This document shows positions 25,933 through 33,755 of a stretch of DNA of 64,000 bases, one piece after another (the first letter of the stretch is position 1; each line of letters opens with the position of its first letter). Under the pieces are notes generated by a model that ran no database searches, was not told where the DNA came from, and saw only the letters and a list, made by a program, of their open reading frames with translations. The translations under genes were made by a program, and so were the position numbers. This DNA comes from Spectribacter hydrogenoxidans (GTDB lineage: Bacteria; Pseudomonadota; Gammaproteobacteria; Nevskiales; Salinisphaeraceae): contig NZ_JAVRIB010000014.1 in NCBI RefSeq assembly GCF_031846275.1, positions 15,815-79,814 of the forward strand, written 5' to 3'.

Positions 25933-26327
25933 AGAACCCTCCGATTCATTCCGCGCGAACGCGCCAGACCGGCATGACCATCTGGGGCTGGCTCTACGTG
26001 CTGGGCACCCTGGGGATGATCGCCCTGGTGGGCATCAAGTGCGTGCCCATCTACGTGAACAACTACGAGATCCGCTCCACCCTGGCCTGGGCCGCCGGCC
26101 AACCGGAGTTGCGCGACGCGTCGGCCTATGAAATCCAGAACCGTATCCAGCGCCGTTTCGACTCCGGCTATATCGACAACATCAAGGGCAGCGACGTGCG
26201 GGTGAAGCGCGTCGAGAACGGTCGCGAACTGACCGTGATCTACGAGCGCGAGGAGCCGCTGTTCGGCGATGTCTCGCTGCTGTTCGATTTCCGGGAGACG
26301 GTGTTCCTGCCGGCACCCGGATCTTGA
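25929..26327 (+). CDS. DUF4845 single-pass membrane protein
   Basis: The 132-residue protein has one N-terminal membrane helix after a short charged segment (ARTRQTGMTIWGWLYVLGTL, then GMIALVGIKCVPIYVNNYE). The soluble domain is typical of DUF4845, the family encoded between lepB and rnc in many gammaproteobacteria. I favour the TTG at 25929, which overlaps the lepB stop (TTGA) and has GGGGAA upstream, because family members have residues before the helix. ATG 25974 is the alternative. Function is unknown. Confidence 0.8.
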   Translation: MKNPPIHSARTRQTGMTIWGWLYVLGTLGMIALVGIKCVPIYVNNYEIRSTLAWAAGQPELRDASAYEIQNRIQRRFDSGYIDNIKGSDVRVKRVENGRELTVIYEREEPLFGDVSLLFDFRETVFLPAPGS

Positions 26328-27019
26328 GCGAACAGGCCGACCATCAGCGTGCGGCCCTGAGCCGGCGTCTGGGCCACGAGTTCACCAACGTCGAGCTGCT
26401 GAAGGTCGCCCTGACCCATCGCAGCGCCGGCGGTGGCGACAACGAACGGCTGGAATTCCTCGGGGACTCGGTGCTCAACATGGTGATTGCCCACGCATTG
26501 TTCGAGGCCCGGCCGCATGCCCCGGAGGGTGATCTGTCGCGGCTGCGGGCCAGCCTGGTGCGCGAGCGTACGCTGGCCGAGGTGGCTACCGAACTCGAGC
26601 TCGGCCCCTGTCTGCAGATGGGGCAGGGCGAACGCCGCTCGGGTGGCGCCCGGCGGGCTTCGGTCCAGGCCGATGCGCTGGAGGCGGTGATCGGTGCGGT
26701 GTTCCAGGACGCCGGCTTCGAGGCGGCCGCGGCACTGGTCCGGCGCCTGTTCGCCGACCGCCTGAACGACCTGCCCTCGGCCGACAGCCTCAAGGATGCC
26801 AAGACCCGGCTGCAGGAATACCTGCAGGGCCGCGGCCGGGAGCTGCCCCGCTACGAGATCGTGTCGACGTCCGGCGTCGACCACGAACGTCACTTCGTCG
26901 CCCGCTGCAGCCTGGCGGATGCGCCGCAGACCGCGGACGGCGAGGGCAGCGGCCGCCGCCGGGCGGAGCAGGCTGCCGCCCGCGCGATGCTGACGCAACT
27001 GGAGTCCGGCCATGAGTGA
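26324..27019 (+). CDS. rnc: Ribonuclease III
   Basis: The 231-residue double-stranded RNA endonuclease processes rRNA and mRNA. The signature NERLEFLGDSVLNMVIA and the metal-ligand helix QADALEAVIGAVFQDAGF are present. The C-terminal dsRNA-binding domain begins KTRLQEYLQGRGRELPRYEI and ends AEQAAARAMLTQLE. The TTG start overlaps the previous stop (TTGA at 26324-26327). Its end overlaps era by 8 bases, the conserved rnc-era coupling. Confidence 0.95.
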   Translation: MSEQADHQRAALSRRLGHEFTNVELLKVALTHRSAGGGDNERLEFLGDSVLNMVIAHALFEARPHAPEGDLSRLRASLVRERTLAEVATELELGPCLQMGQGERRSGGARRASVQADALEAVIGAVFQDAGFEAAAALVRRLFADRLNDLPSADSLKDAKTRLQEYLQGRGRELPRYEIVSTSGVDHERHFVARCSLADAPQTADGEGSGRRRAEQAAARAMLTQLESGHE

Positions 27020-27902
27020 CAATCCCCGCCATAGCGGACTGGCCGTGATCCTGGGTCGGCCCAATGTGGGCAAATCCACCCTGATCAATGCACTGGTCGG
27101 CGAGAAGGTCAGCATCGTTACCCACAAGGCCCAGACCACCCGGCACCGGATTGTCGGGCTGCTCACCCGCGGCAACACCCAGATCGGCCTGGTGGATACC
27201 CCCGGGCTGCACCGGGGCGGCGGGCATGCACTCAATCGGGTGATGAACGAAACCGCGACGGGCAGTGTGGACGGTGTGGACCTGGCGCTGCTGGTGGTGG
27301 AGGCCGGCCGCTGGCGCGACGAGGATGCGCAGGCGCTGTCGGTGGCGGCCAGCGGCGGGGTGCCGGTGGGGCTGATCGTCAACAAGGTGGACCGCGTGAC
27401 CCCGCGCGAGGCGCTGCTGCCGTTCATAGAATCGGTCGGCCGCGAGCATGATTTCGCCTTCGTGGTGCCGCTGTCGGCGCGGCGCGAGGACAACCTCGAA
27501 CCGCTGGTCGAGGAGATCACACGTTTCATGCCGGCCGGTGAGTTCCTGTTCGATGATGATCAGCTCAGCGATCGCGACCTGCGGTTCATGGTGGCCGAGA
27601 CGGTGCGCGAAAAGCTCACCCTGTTGCTGCACCAGGAGCTGCCGTATTCGCTGGCGGTGAACGTGGATGCCTGGGAGGAAGTGGACGGCCTGCTGCGCAT
27701 CGGTGCCGTCATCTGGGTGGCGCGCGACAGCCAGAAGGCGATCGTGATCGGCAGCGGTGGGGCCACGCTCAAGGAAGTGGGGCGGCGGGCGCGGCTGGAA
27801 CTGGCCCGGCGGCTGGATCGGCGTCTGCATCTGTCGCTGTGGGTGAAGGTGCGCGAACACTGGCCGGATGACGAGGCGGCCGTGCGCGGCTTCGGCCATT
27901 GA
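27012..27902 (+). CDS. era: GTPase Era
   Basis: The 296-residue GTPase binds 16S rRNA during 30S maturation. It shows G1 GRPNVGKSTLINAL, G2 TTRHRIVG, G3 DTPGLHRGGG and G4 NKVDRV. The C-terminal KH domain has the VRYSLAV-equivalent ELPYSLAVNVDAWEE and VIGSGGATLKEVGRRARLEL. Normal length. Confidence 0.96.
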   Translation: MSDNPRHSGLAVILGRPNVGKSTLINALVGEKVSIVTHKAQTTRHRIVGLLTRGNTQIGLVDTPGLHRGGGHALNRVMNETATGSVDGVDLALLVVEAGRWRDEDAQALSVAASGGVPVGLIVNKVDRVTPREALLPFIESVGREHDFAFVVPLSARREDNLEPLVEEITRFMPAGEFLFDDDQLSDRDLRFMVAETVREKLTLLLHQELPYSLAVNVDAWEEVDGLLRIGAVIWVARDSQKAIVIGSGGATLKEVGRRARLELARRLDRRLHLSLWVKVREHWPDDEAAVRGFGH

Positions 27903-27917
27903 CCGTGTCCCGGTCCC

Positions 27918-28643
27918 ATGCGCGTTGACCTGGAACCGGCCTTCATCCTGCACCGGCGCCCCTATCGGGACACCTCCCTGCTGATCGACGCCTTTACCCG
28001 GGGCTACGGCCGTATCGGTCTGGTGGCCCGGGGCGCCCGTTCGCCGCGGGCCCGGAGCCGCGGACTGCTCGAGCCGATGCAGCCGCTACGCCTGTCCTGG
28101 CGCGGCCGCGGCGAACTGCATACGCTGGCCGGCACCGAGGCCGGCGGCCGTTTCACCTGGCAGGGCGACGGCTTGTACGCGGGATTCTATGCCTGCGAAC
28201 TGGTACTCCGGGTGCTGGCGCGGGACGACCCCCATGCCGATCTGTTCGACCGTTTTGCCGTGCTGCTCGAAGCGCTGTCCGGGACAGCCGATCCGGGGCC
28301 GGCCCTGCGGCTGTTCGAGCGTGATCTGCTGGCTGATCTTGGCTACGCCCTGCCTCTGACCGCGGAATCGGCCACGGGTGAGGCGGTTTTTCCGGCCGGG
28401 TCGTACCTGTTCAATCCGCGCGCGGGTCTGCGGGCCAACCAGGGCGACAAACAGCCCGATGACGTAGCCGTGGGTGGTGCCGAACTGCTGGCGCTGGACC
28501 GTGGCGAGGTCGACGATCCCGCCGTCGCGCCCGCGCTGCGACGCCTACTCGCGGCTGCCCTGACGCCGCATCTGGGTGGTCGGCCGCTGCAGTCGTCGCG
28601 AACGCTTCAGTCACTGCGCCGCTTTCAATCCGAGGAGTCCTGA
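27918..28643 (+). CDS. recO: DNA repair protein RecO
   Basis: The 241-residue protein loads RecA with RecR in the RecF pathway. The N-terminal OB domain (AFILHRRPYRDTSLLIDAFT, GRIGLVARGARSPRA) is followed by a helical domain. The zinc-binding Cys cluster of some RecO proteins is absent, as in the gammaproteobacterial type. It lies between era and pdxJ as usual. Confidence 0.93.
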   Translation: MRVDLEPAFILHRRPYRDTSLLIDAFTRGYGRIGLVARGARSPRARSRGLLEPMQPLRLSWRGRGELHTLAGTEAGGRFTWQGDGLYAGFYACELVLRVLARDDPHADLFDRFAVLLEALSGTADPGPALRLFERDLLADLGYALPLTAESATGEAVFPAGSYLFNPRAGLRANQGDKQPDDVAVGGAELLALDRGEVDDPAVAPALRRLLAAALTPHLGGRPLQSSRTLQSLRRFQSEES

Positions 28644-28650
28644 TTTCGCC

Positions 28651-29376
28651 ATGAGTATCCGTCTGGGTGTGAACATCGACCATGTGGCCACGCTGCGTCA
28701 GGCGCGGGGCACGCCGTATCCCGATATCGTCCGCGCCGCGAAGGCGGCGCTGGCCGGCGGGGCGCAGGGCATCACCGTGCATCTGCGCGAGGATCGCCGG
28801 CACATCCAGGATGCCGACGTCGAGGCGCTGGTGAACTTGCCGGGCGTGGTGCTGAACCTGGAGATGGCGGTGACCGACGCGATGCTGACCATTGCCGAAC
28901 GCCTGCGCCCGCCTCATGCCTGCCTGGTGCCGGAAAAGCGCGAGGAGCTGACCACGGAGGGCGGCCTCGACGTCGCTGGCCAGCCGGTGGCAGTGGCCGC
29001 GGCCTGCCGCCGGCTGGCCGCCGCGGGCATCCGGGTGTCGCTGTTCATTGACCCGGATCGCGCCCAGATCGAGGCCGCCGTGGCGGCCGGCGCCCCGGCG
29101 GTGGAACTGCATACCGGCGCCTATGCCGATGCCGGCGATGCCAGCGCCCGCGAGGCCGAACTGGCGCGATTGCGGGAGGCCGCCACCGCGGCGGCCGCGG
29201 CCGGTCTGGAAGTGCACGGCGGTCACGGGCTGAATCTCGATAATGTGGCGCCGATTGCCGCCATCCCGGAACTGGTGGAGCTCAACATCGGCCATGCCAT
29301 TGTTGCCGACGCGGTCTTCATGGGCCTGGAACAGGCCGTGGCCGCGATGGGCCGGGCGATGCAGGCGGCGCGTTAG
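28651..29376 (+). CDS. pdxJ: Pyridoxine 5'-phosphate synthase
   Basis: The 241-residue TIM-barrel enzyme condenses 1-deoxyxylulose phosphate with 3-amino-2-oxopropyl phosphate in vitamin B6 synthesis. It shows LGVNIDHVATLRQARGT, GITVHLREDRRHIQD, LEMAVT, CLVPEKREELTTEGG and the phosphate-binding VHGGHGLNLDNV. The ATG at 28651 follows GAGGAG at 28632-28637. It ends the lepB-rnc-era-recO-pdxJ run; no acpS follows. Confidence 0.96.
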   Translation: MSIRLGVNIDHVATLRQARGTPYPDIVRAAKAALAGGAQGITVHLREDRRHIQDADVEALVNLPGVVLNLEMAVTDAMLTIAERLRPPHACLVPEKREELTTEGGLDVAGQPVAVAAACRRLAAAGIRVSLFIDPDRAQIEAAVAAGAPAVELHTGAYADAGDASAREAELARLREAATAAAAAGLEVHGGHGLNLDNVAPIAAIPELVELNIGHAIVADAVFMGLEQAVAAMGRAMQAAR

Positions 29377-29385
29377 CCGAACTTA

Positions 29386-29582
29386 GGGCCGAATTAATCC
29401 GGCCGGTTCAATTTGATGTCAATGGCTGGGTGGGCGCCAGGCGCAATGAATTGCGCCCTGCGGTCTGGTGCCGAGGATGGGAACGTCTGCCCACATGGTG
29501 GGGCTGGATTCATCCGGCCGGGTAATGCCCGCGCCACGGCTGGCGATGGCGCAGGCGGGATGCATCCCGCGCTACGGGCTGG
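29386..29582. repeat. Cluster of four variant palindromes
   Basis: Four related palindromes fall in the gap between pdxJ and the hybrid kinase gene: GGCCGAATTAATCCGGCC (from 29388), GCGCAATGAATTGCGCCCTG (29441-29460), GGCTGGATTCATCCGGCC (from 29502) and GCGGGATGCATCCCGCGCTA (from 29555). The arms differ from copy to copy but remain self-complementary around an ATnnAT centre. The last copy runs into the 3' end of the kinase gene. Confidence 0.6.
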
Positions 29583-32163
29583 TTTCGTTCAGTTGATCCA
29601 TGGCCTCACGAGTGGATTCGATCAGGGCCATGCGTGCCTCGGTGGTGACCGGATCACCGGACTGTAGCGCCCGCTCCACAACATCGGCCGCGGCCTGCAG
29701 CGACGTCAAGGCATAGAACGCCGCGGTGCCGTGCAGGGTGTGGATATCGCGGCATGCGGCTTCGTATTCGCCGGCATCCAGGGCCTGTCCCACCGCGGAC
29801 AACTGGCGGGGAAGTTCCTCGCCGAGTAACCGCGCCAGGGCCGGATCCCGTGCCAGGGCGGGTGCCGCCCGGTTGGCCGGCCGGGGCGCTTCCTCGCCGA
29901 TCAGGTCGGTTGTGGCCATTGCCCGCTGCAGGGTCGCGGCGTCGAAGGGCTTGACCAGGCAGACGTCCGCGCCGGCCTCGGTCAGGTGCCGGGCGCCGGT
30001 GCCGCTGCTGTCCGCGGTCATGCCGACGATGCGGGGCGGATTGGCGGGGTCTGCCAGTGTCCGGATCTGGCGAATCGCGTCACGTCCGTCCTGATCCGGC
30101 ATCTGATCGTCCATAAGGATCAGCGGAAACCCGCCCTTGCGCCAGGCGCTGACGGCCTCGCGGCCGTTGCCGGCGAGGGCGACGCTGGCGCCGAGTTCCC
30201 GCAGTGTCGCCGCCAGCAGCTGTCGGGTGGCTTCGCTGTCGTCGGCCACCAGCACCTGCAGGTTCCGCCAACCGGGGTCCTCATCCGGCGTCCGCCCGAG
30301 CAACTCCCGCAGTTCGCGATGCAGGGACAGGCGGGGCAGGGACTTGGCCAGACTCCGGTCCGCGCCCAGGGCCCGGGCGGCGTCGTGATCGGCTTCGTCG
30401 ATGGAAGTGAGCAGAACGAGACTGGTCGCGCCGGCTGCCCGCGACGCCCGCAGCAGATCGGCGGGTGCGGCTTCCCGCAGATCGGCCCGCCGCAGACCGA
30501 ATACCAGCAGTGTCGGCGGACCGGGACCCGCCATTGCATCCCGTGCGGCCTGGATGGATTCGGCGCGGCGGACCTGCATGCCCCAGGCCTCGAAACAATG
30601 GCTCAGTGCCAGCCCGGCGGTGGTGCCGGTATCGATCAGCAGCACGTCGACGTCTTCCAGTCCGGCCGGGGCGGCGGCGGGCTGGTCGCCGCCGGTTGCC
30701 CGCGCCAGGGTCAGGTAGACGTGGAAGGTGGCGCCCTTGCCTGCCTCGCTCTCTACCGTGATCTCGCCGCCCATCATGTCGAGCAGACGCTTGCTGATGG
30801 CCAGCCCCAGCCCGGACCCGCCCGGCTGCTGGGGCTGCAGCTGGCTGTACATCCGGAACAGCCGGGTCTGCTGATCCGGGGGGATGCCGGGGCCGGTATC
30901 GGTCACACTGAGATGCAGCGCCAGGCCCTGTTCATTCTCGTCCTCGCCCATTACCCGGACCACGATTTCCCCGCGGTCGGTGAACTTGATCGCGTTGGAA
31001 ACGAGATTGGTCAGAATCTGCTGCAGCCGCAGCGGATCGCCGCGAACCTGATGCGGCACGTCGCTGAACACCAGATGGACCAGGTCCAGGTCCTTCTCGA
31101 AGGCCAGGGGTGCGAGCAGGTTGAGGGTTTCCTCGACAATGTCGCGCAGGTTGAAACCGACCTCGTTGAGCGTGGTGCGCCCGGATTCCAGGCCGCTCCA
31201 CTGGATGACGTCGTCGATCAGGGCGAGCAGGTTGTGGGCCGACTGGCGAACGGTGTGAACATGCTCGCGTTGGCCGCGATCCAGCCTGCCGCGGTCCAGC
31301 AGGTCGGCATGCCCGAGGATGGCGGTCAGCGGCGCCCGCAGCTCGTGGCTCATGCCGGCCACCAGGTCCGCCCGCAGGCGGGTGGCGTCACGTTCCTGCC
31401 GGCGGGCGCGCTCGAGTTCGCGTTCCCGGGTTTTCAGGGTTTCGGTGGCGGCGCGGGCCTGGTCTTCGCTGCGGCTCAGGCGTTCGCCCAGGGTATCCAG
31501 ACTGCGCTCGATATCGTCGTCCGCATCCCCGGCCAGTTCCCGCAGCCGGCGCCGCAACCGGGAGACTGGCCGGGCGGTGGTCCAGGCCACCGCCAGCCCG
31601 GCGGCCAGCAGCAGGCCGAAGGCAACCAGCCCCTGCAGCGCTGCCCGCTGCAGGGAGGTGGCCAGATAGTGCTGCCAGGCGCGATCGGACAGCGTGAGGT
31701 ATGCCCGCCCGATATCCGCCCGGGGCGTGCCGAAGGGATCCAGCGCGCTGCCTTCGCCGGCGGGCGGAATGTCGGAGGCGAATTCGGTGGTCAGCGAGGG
31801 TTGTGCCACCAGCCGCGCCCAGGCCGCCAGGCGTCGTGTCCCGGAGTCTAGCGTCGGATGGTCGGCGGCCAGGTCAATGCGATTGTTGCCGGGCGTGTCG
31901 GCGATGCGGATCCGGCCGAGAAAATCGTTGGCCTCGAACAGGGTCCGGGCGATCTGGCGCAGTTCCGGATCGTCCCCGGCCACCAGCGCGAGGTGGCCGG
32001 CCCGCGCCAGCTGGCGGATCTGGCTGGTGGCAAGACGCTGCTGGGTGACGGCGGTATCACGCACCTCGCTGTGCAACAGCCAGGCCGCGGTGGCGGTTGC
32101 CACCAGCAAGGCGGTTGCGATCACCGCCATCGTGGCGGCCATGCCGAGGGGCCAGCGCATCAT
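29572..32163 (-). CDS. barA: Hybrid sensor kinase BarA/GacS
   Basis: The 863-residue tripartite kinase should phosphorylate UvrY/GacA to switch on Csr/Rsm small RNAs. It has a membrane helix at about 8-30, a periplasmic sensor and a second helix at about 175-196. A HAMP-like linker leads to HisKA with His273 in AGMSHELRAPLTAILGHAD and a HATPase with DTGPGIP and GGSGLGLAIS. A receiver-like domain at about 530-650 lacks the phospho-Asp (LLVFGLRR in its place). The true receiver has LILMDDQMPDQDG, and the HPt domain has IHTLHGTAAFYAL. The adjacent cysM-rlmD order is that of Pseudomonas gacS. Confidence 0.92.
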   Translation of the reverse strand: MMRWPLGMAATMAVIATALLVATATAAWLLHSEVRDTAVTQQRLATSQIRQLARAGHLALVAGDDPELRQIARTLFEANDFLGRIRIADTPGNNRIDLAADHPTLDSGTRRLAAWARLVAQPSLTTEFASDIPPAGEGSALDPFGTPRADIGRAYLTLSDRAWQHYLATSLQRAALQGLVAFGLLLAAGLAVAWTTARPVSRLRRRLRELAGDADDDIERSLDTLGERLSRSEDQARAATETLKTRERELERARRQERDATRLRADLVAGMSHELRAPLTAILGHADLLDRGRLDRGQREHVHTVRQSAHNLLALIDDVIQWSGLESGRTTLNEVGFNLRDIVEETLNLLAPLAFEKDLDLVHLVFSDVPHQVRGDPLRLQQILTNLVSNAIKFTDRGEIVVRVMGEDENEQGLALHLSVTDTGPGIPPDQQTRLFRMYSQLQPQQPGGSGLGLAISKRLLDMMGGEITVESEAGKGATFHVYLTLARATGGDQPAAAPAGLEDVDVLLIDTGTTAGLALSHCFEAWGMQVRRAESIQAARDAMAGPGPPTLLVFGLRRADLREAAPADLLRASRAAGATSLVLLTSIDEADHDAARALGADRSLAKSLPRLSLHRELRELLGRTPDEDPGWRNLQVLVADDSEATRQLLAATLRELGASVALAGNGREAVSAWRKGGFPLILMDDQMPDQDGRDAIRQIRTLADPANPPRIVGMTADSSGTGARHLTEAGADVCLVKPFDAATLQRAMATTDLIGEEAPRPANRAAPALARDPALARLLGEELPRQLSAVGQALDAGEYEAACRDIHTLHGTAAFYALTSLQAAADVVERALQSGDPVTTEARMALIESTREAMDQLNETSP

Positions 32164-32229
32164 TGATGCAGTTTACGGGGCTGCGCCTCGGGCAGTTAAC
32201 CCCCGGGCACCCCTGCTAGAATTCGGCTC

Positions 32230-33120
32230 ATGAACTATCCGACTCTGGAACAGTGCGTGGGCAACACGCCGCTGGTGCGGTTGCAGCGCCTGGTCGATGA
32301 CGAGCGCGGCAATACCGTGCTGGCCAAGCTGGAAGGCGATAACCCCGCCGGTTCGGTCAAGGATCGACCCGCCTACAGCATGATCCGTTACGCCGCCGAG
32401 CGCGGGGATATTCGTCCCGGCGACACTCTGATCGAGGCCACCAGTGGCAACACCGGCATCGCGCTGGCGATGGTCGCGGCCATGCAGGGGTTTCGCCTGC
32501 GCCTGATCATGCCGGAGAACATGAGCGAGGAACGCCGCGCGGTGATGCGGGCGTTCGGCGCGGAAATCGTGTCGGTATCCGAATCCGAGGGCATGGAAGG
32601 CGCCCGCGATCTGGCCGATGCCATGGCCGAGCGGGGTGAGGGCATGGTGCTCAACCAGTTTGCCAACCCCGACAATCCGCGGGCCCATTACGAGGGCACC
32701 GGTCCCGAGATCTGGCGCGATACCGATGGCGCGATCACCCATTTCGTCGCCTCGATGGGCACCACCGGCACCATCATGGGCGTGTCGCGCTTTCTCAAGG
32801 AAAAGAATTCGGGCGTGCGCATCGTCGGCGTGCAGCCGGCCGGGGAATCGCGTATCCCCGGCATCCGCCGCTGGCCGCAGGAATATCTGCCGCGCATCTT
32901 CGAGCCCGAGCGGGTGGATGAGGTGATCGACGTCGAGGCCACGGATGCGGAGAACACCATGCGCGATCTGGCCGCGCGGGAGGGCATCTTCGCCGGGCCG
33001 TCGTCGGGCGGGGCGGTCTGGGCCGCGCTGCAGCTGGCGCGGCAGACCGAGAACGCCGTGATTGCCGTCATCGTCTGCGATCGTGGCGATCGTTACCTGT
33101 CCACCGGGGTCTACGCTTGA
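32230..33120 (+). CDS. cysM: Cysteine synthase B
   Basis: The 296-residue PLP enzyme makes cysteine from O-acetylserine and sulfide or thiosulfate. PLP-Lys44 lies in NPAGSVKDRPAYSM, the phosphate or substrate loop is ATSGNTGIALAM, and the CysM-type C-terminus reads CDRGDRYLSTGVYA. It is divergent from barA with about 66 bases between starts. Its stop overlaps the next gene (TTGA). Confidence 0.95.
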   Translation: MNYPTLEQCVGNTPLVRLQRLVDDERGNTVLAKLEGDNPAGSVKDRPAYSMIRYAAERGDIRPGDTLIEATSGNTGIALAMVAAMQGFRLRLIMPENMSEERRAVMRAFGAEIVSVSESEGMEGARDLADAMAERGEGMVLNQFANPDNPRAHYEGTGPEIWRDTDGAITHFVASMGTTGTIMGVSRFLKEKNSGVRIVGVQPAGESRIPGIRRWPQEYLPRIFEPERVDEVIDVEATDAENTMRDLAAREGIFAGPSSGGAVWAALQLARQTENAVIAVIVCDRGDRYLSTGVYA

Positions 33121-33755
33121 CCCAGGGGGCGGTGGTTGCCCTGGCTCTGGCCACCACCCTCGATGCCGATGCGGCAAGGCGCCTGCATGATTTCGACGGC
33201 CTCGACGAGGCCGGGATCGAACGGGCGGTTACCACCCTGTGGCAGCAGCGCCAAGGCAACCGCGAATTGCCCTGGCATCTGCAACGGCTCGATGCCGCGG
33301 CCTGGGTCACCATTGCACCTGATCGGGCACGGATCCATGCCCTTGCGGCCGCGGACGAGCAAGAGGAAGCCGAGCTTCTGGATCGGCTGCATTCGGTGCT
33401 GAGTGACGCCGCCCTTGTTGCAGCCTGGGATGGCGATCGGACCTGGCCGCTCCTGCGTGCCCGCGCCGCCCGGCATGGACGTGCCTTGCCCTGGCTCTGG
33501 CCGGCTGCCGACAGCCACTCGTCCCTCATGGGTGTGACCGCGGCCATCTGCCCGGCCGGGAGCAGTCCGGCGTCACCGCCCCTGCGGGAATGGGCGGCAT
33601 TGCTCGGCGCACCCATGTTGTCGGCACGGGCGTCGGCAGACTGTCAGCAGGAAGCGCTGGATACGGCCCATGCACTGCTGGCGCTGCAGGTCGCCCGCGC
33701 CAATTGCAGCCCGACCGAGGCGCAGGCCTGCCGGTCGGCGCTGGCTCGGGCATGA
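33117..33755 (+). CDS. Degenerate PolB-type 3'-5' exonuclease-like protein
   Basis: The 212-residue protein resembles the predicted PolB-like 3'-5' exonucleases (PF10108) along its length. VVALALATTLDADAARRLHD aligns with the family start VxVFDxETVPDxxxxRRL. LPWHLQRLDAAAWVTIAP matches LPxHLxRVVAIS, LVAAWDGDRTWPLLRARAAR matches LVSWNGxGFDLPVLxxRA, and PLREWAALLGAP matches the later helix. The catalytic acidic residues are replaced (ALAT for FDxET, RTW for GFD, HSSLMG for HTDLMD), so it is probably not a nuclease. It starts at TTG 33117 over the cysM stop and overlaps rlmD (ATGA). The homology call is from memory of the family pattern and is moderately sure. Confidence 0.6.
   Translation: MTQGAVVALALATTLDADAARRLHDFDGLDEAGIERAVTTLWQQRQGNRELPWHLQRLDAAAWVTIAPDRARIHALAAADEQEEAELLDRLHSVLSDAALVAAWDGDRTWPLLRARAARHGRALPWLWPAADSHSSLMGVTAAICPAGSSPASPPLREWAALLGAPMLSARASADCQQEALDTAHALLALQVARANCSPTEAQACRSALARA

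Noticed and set aside
29986..31851. Long open frame on the plus strand opposite the hybrid kinase (621 codons)
   Set aside because: The minus-strand BarA/GacS protein has complete domains over the same DNA, and the plus-strand translation shows none.
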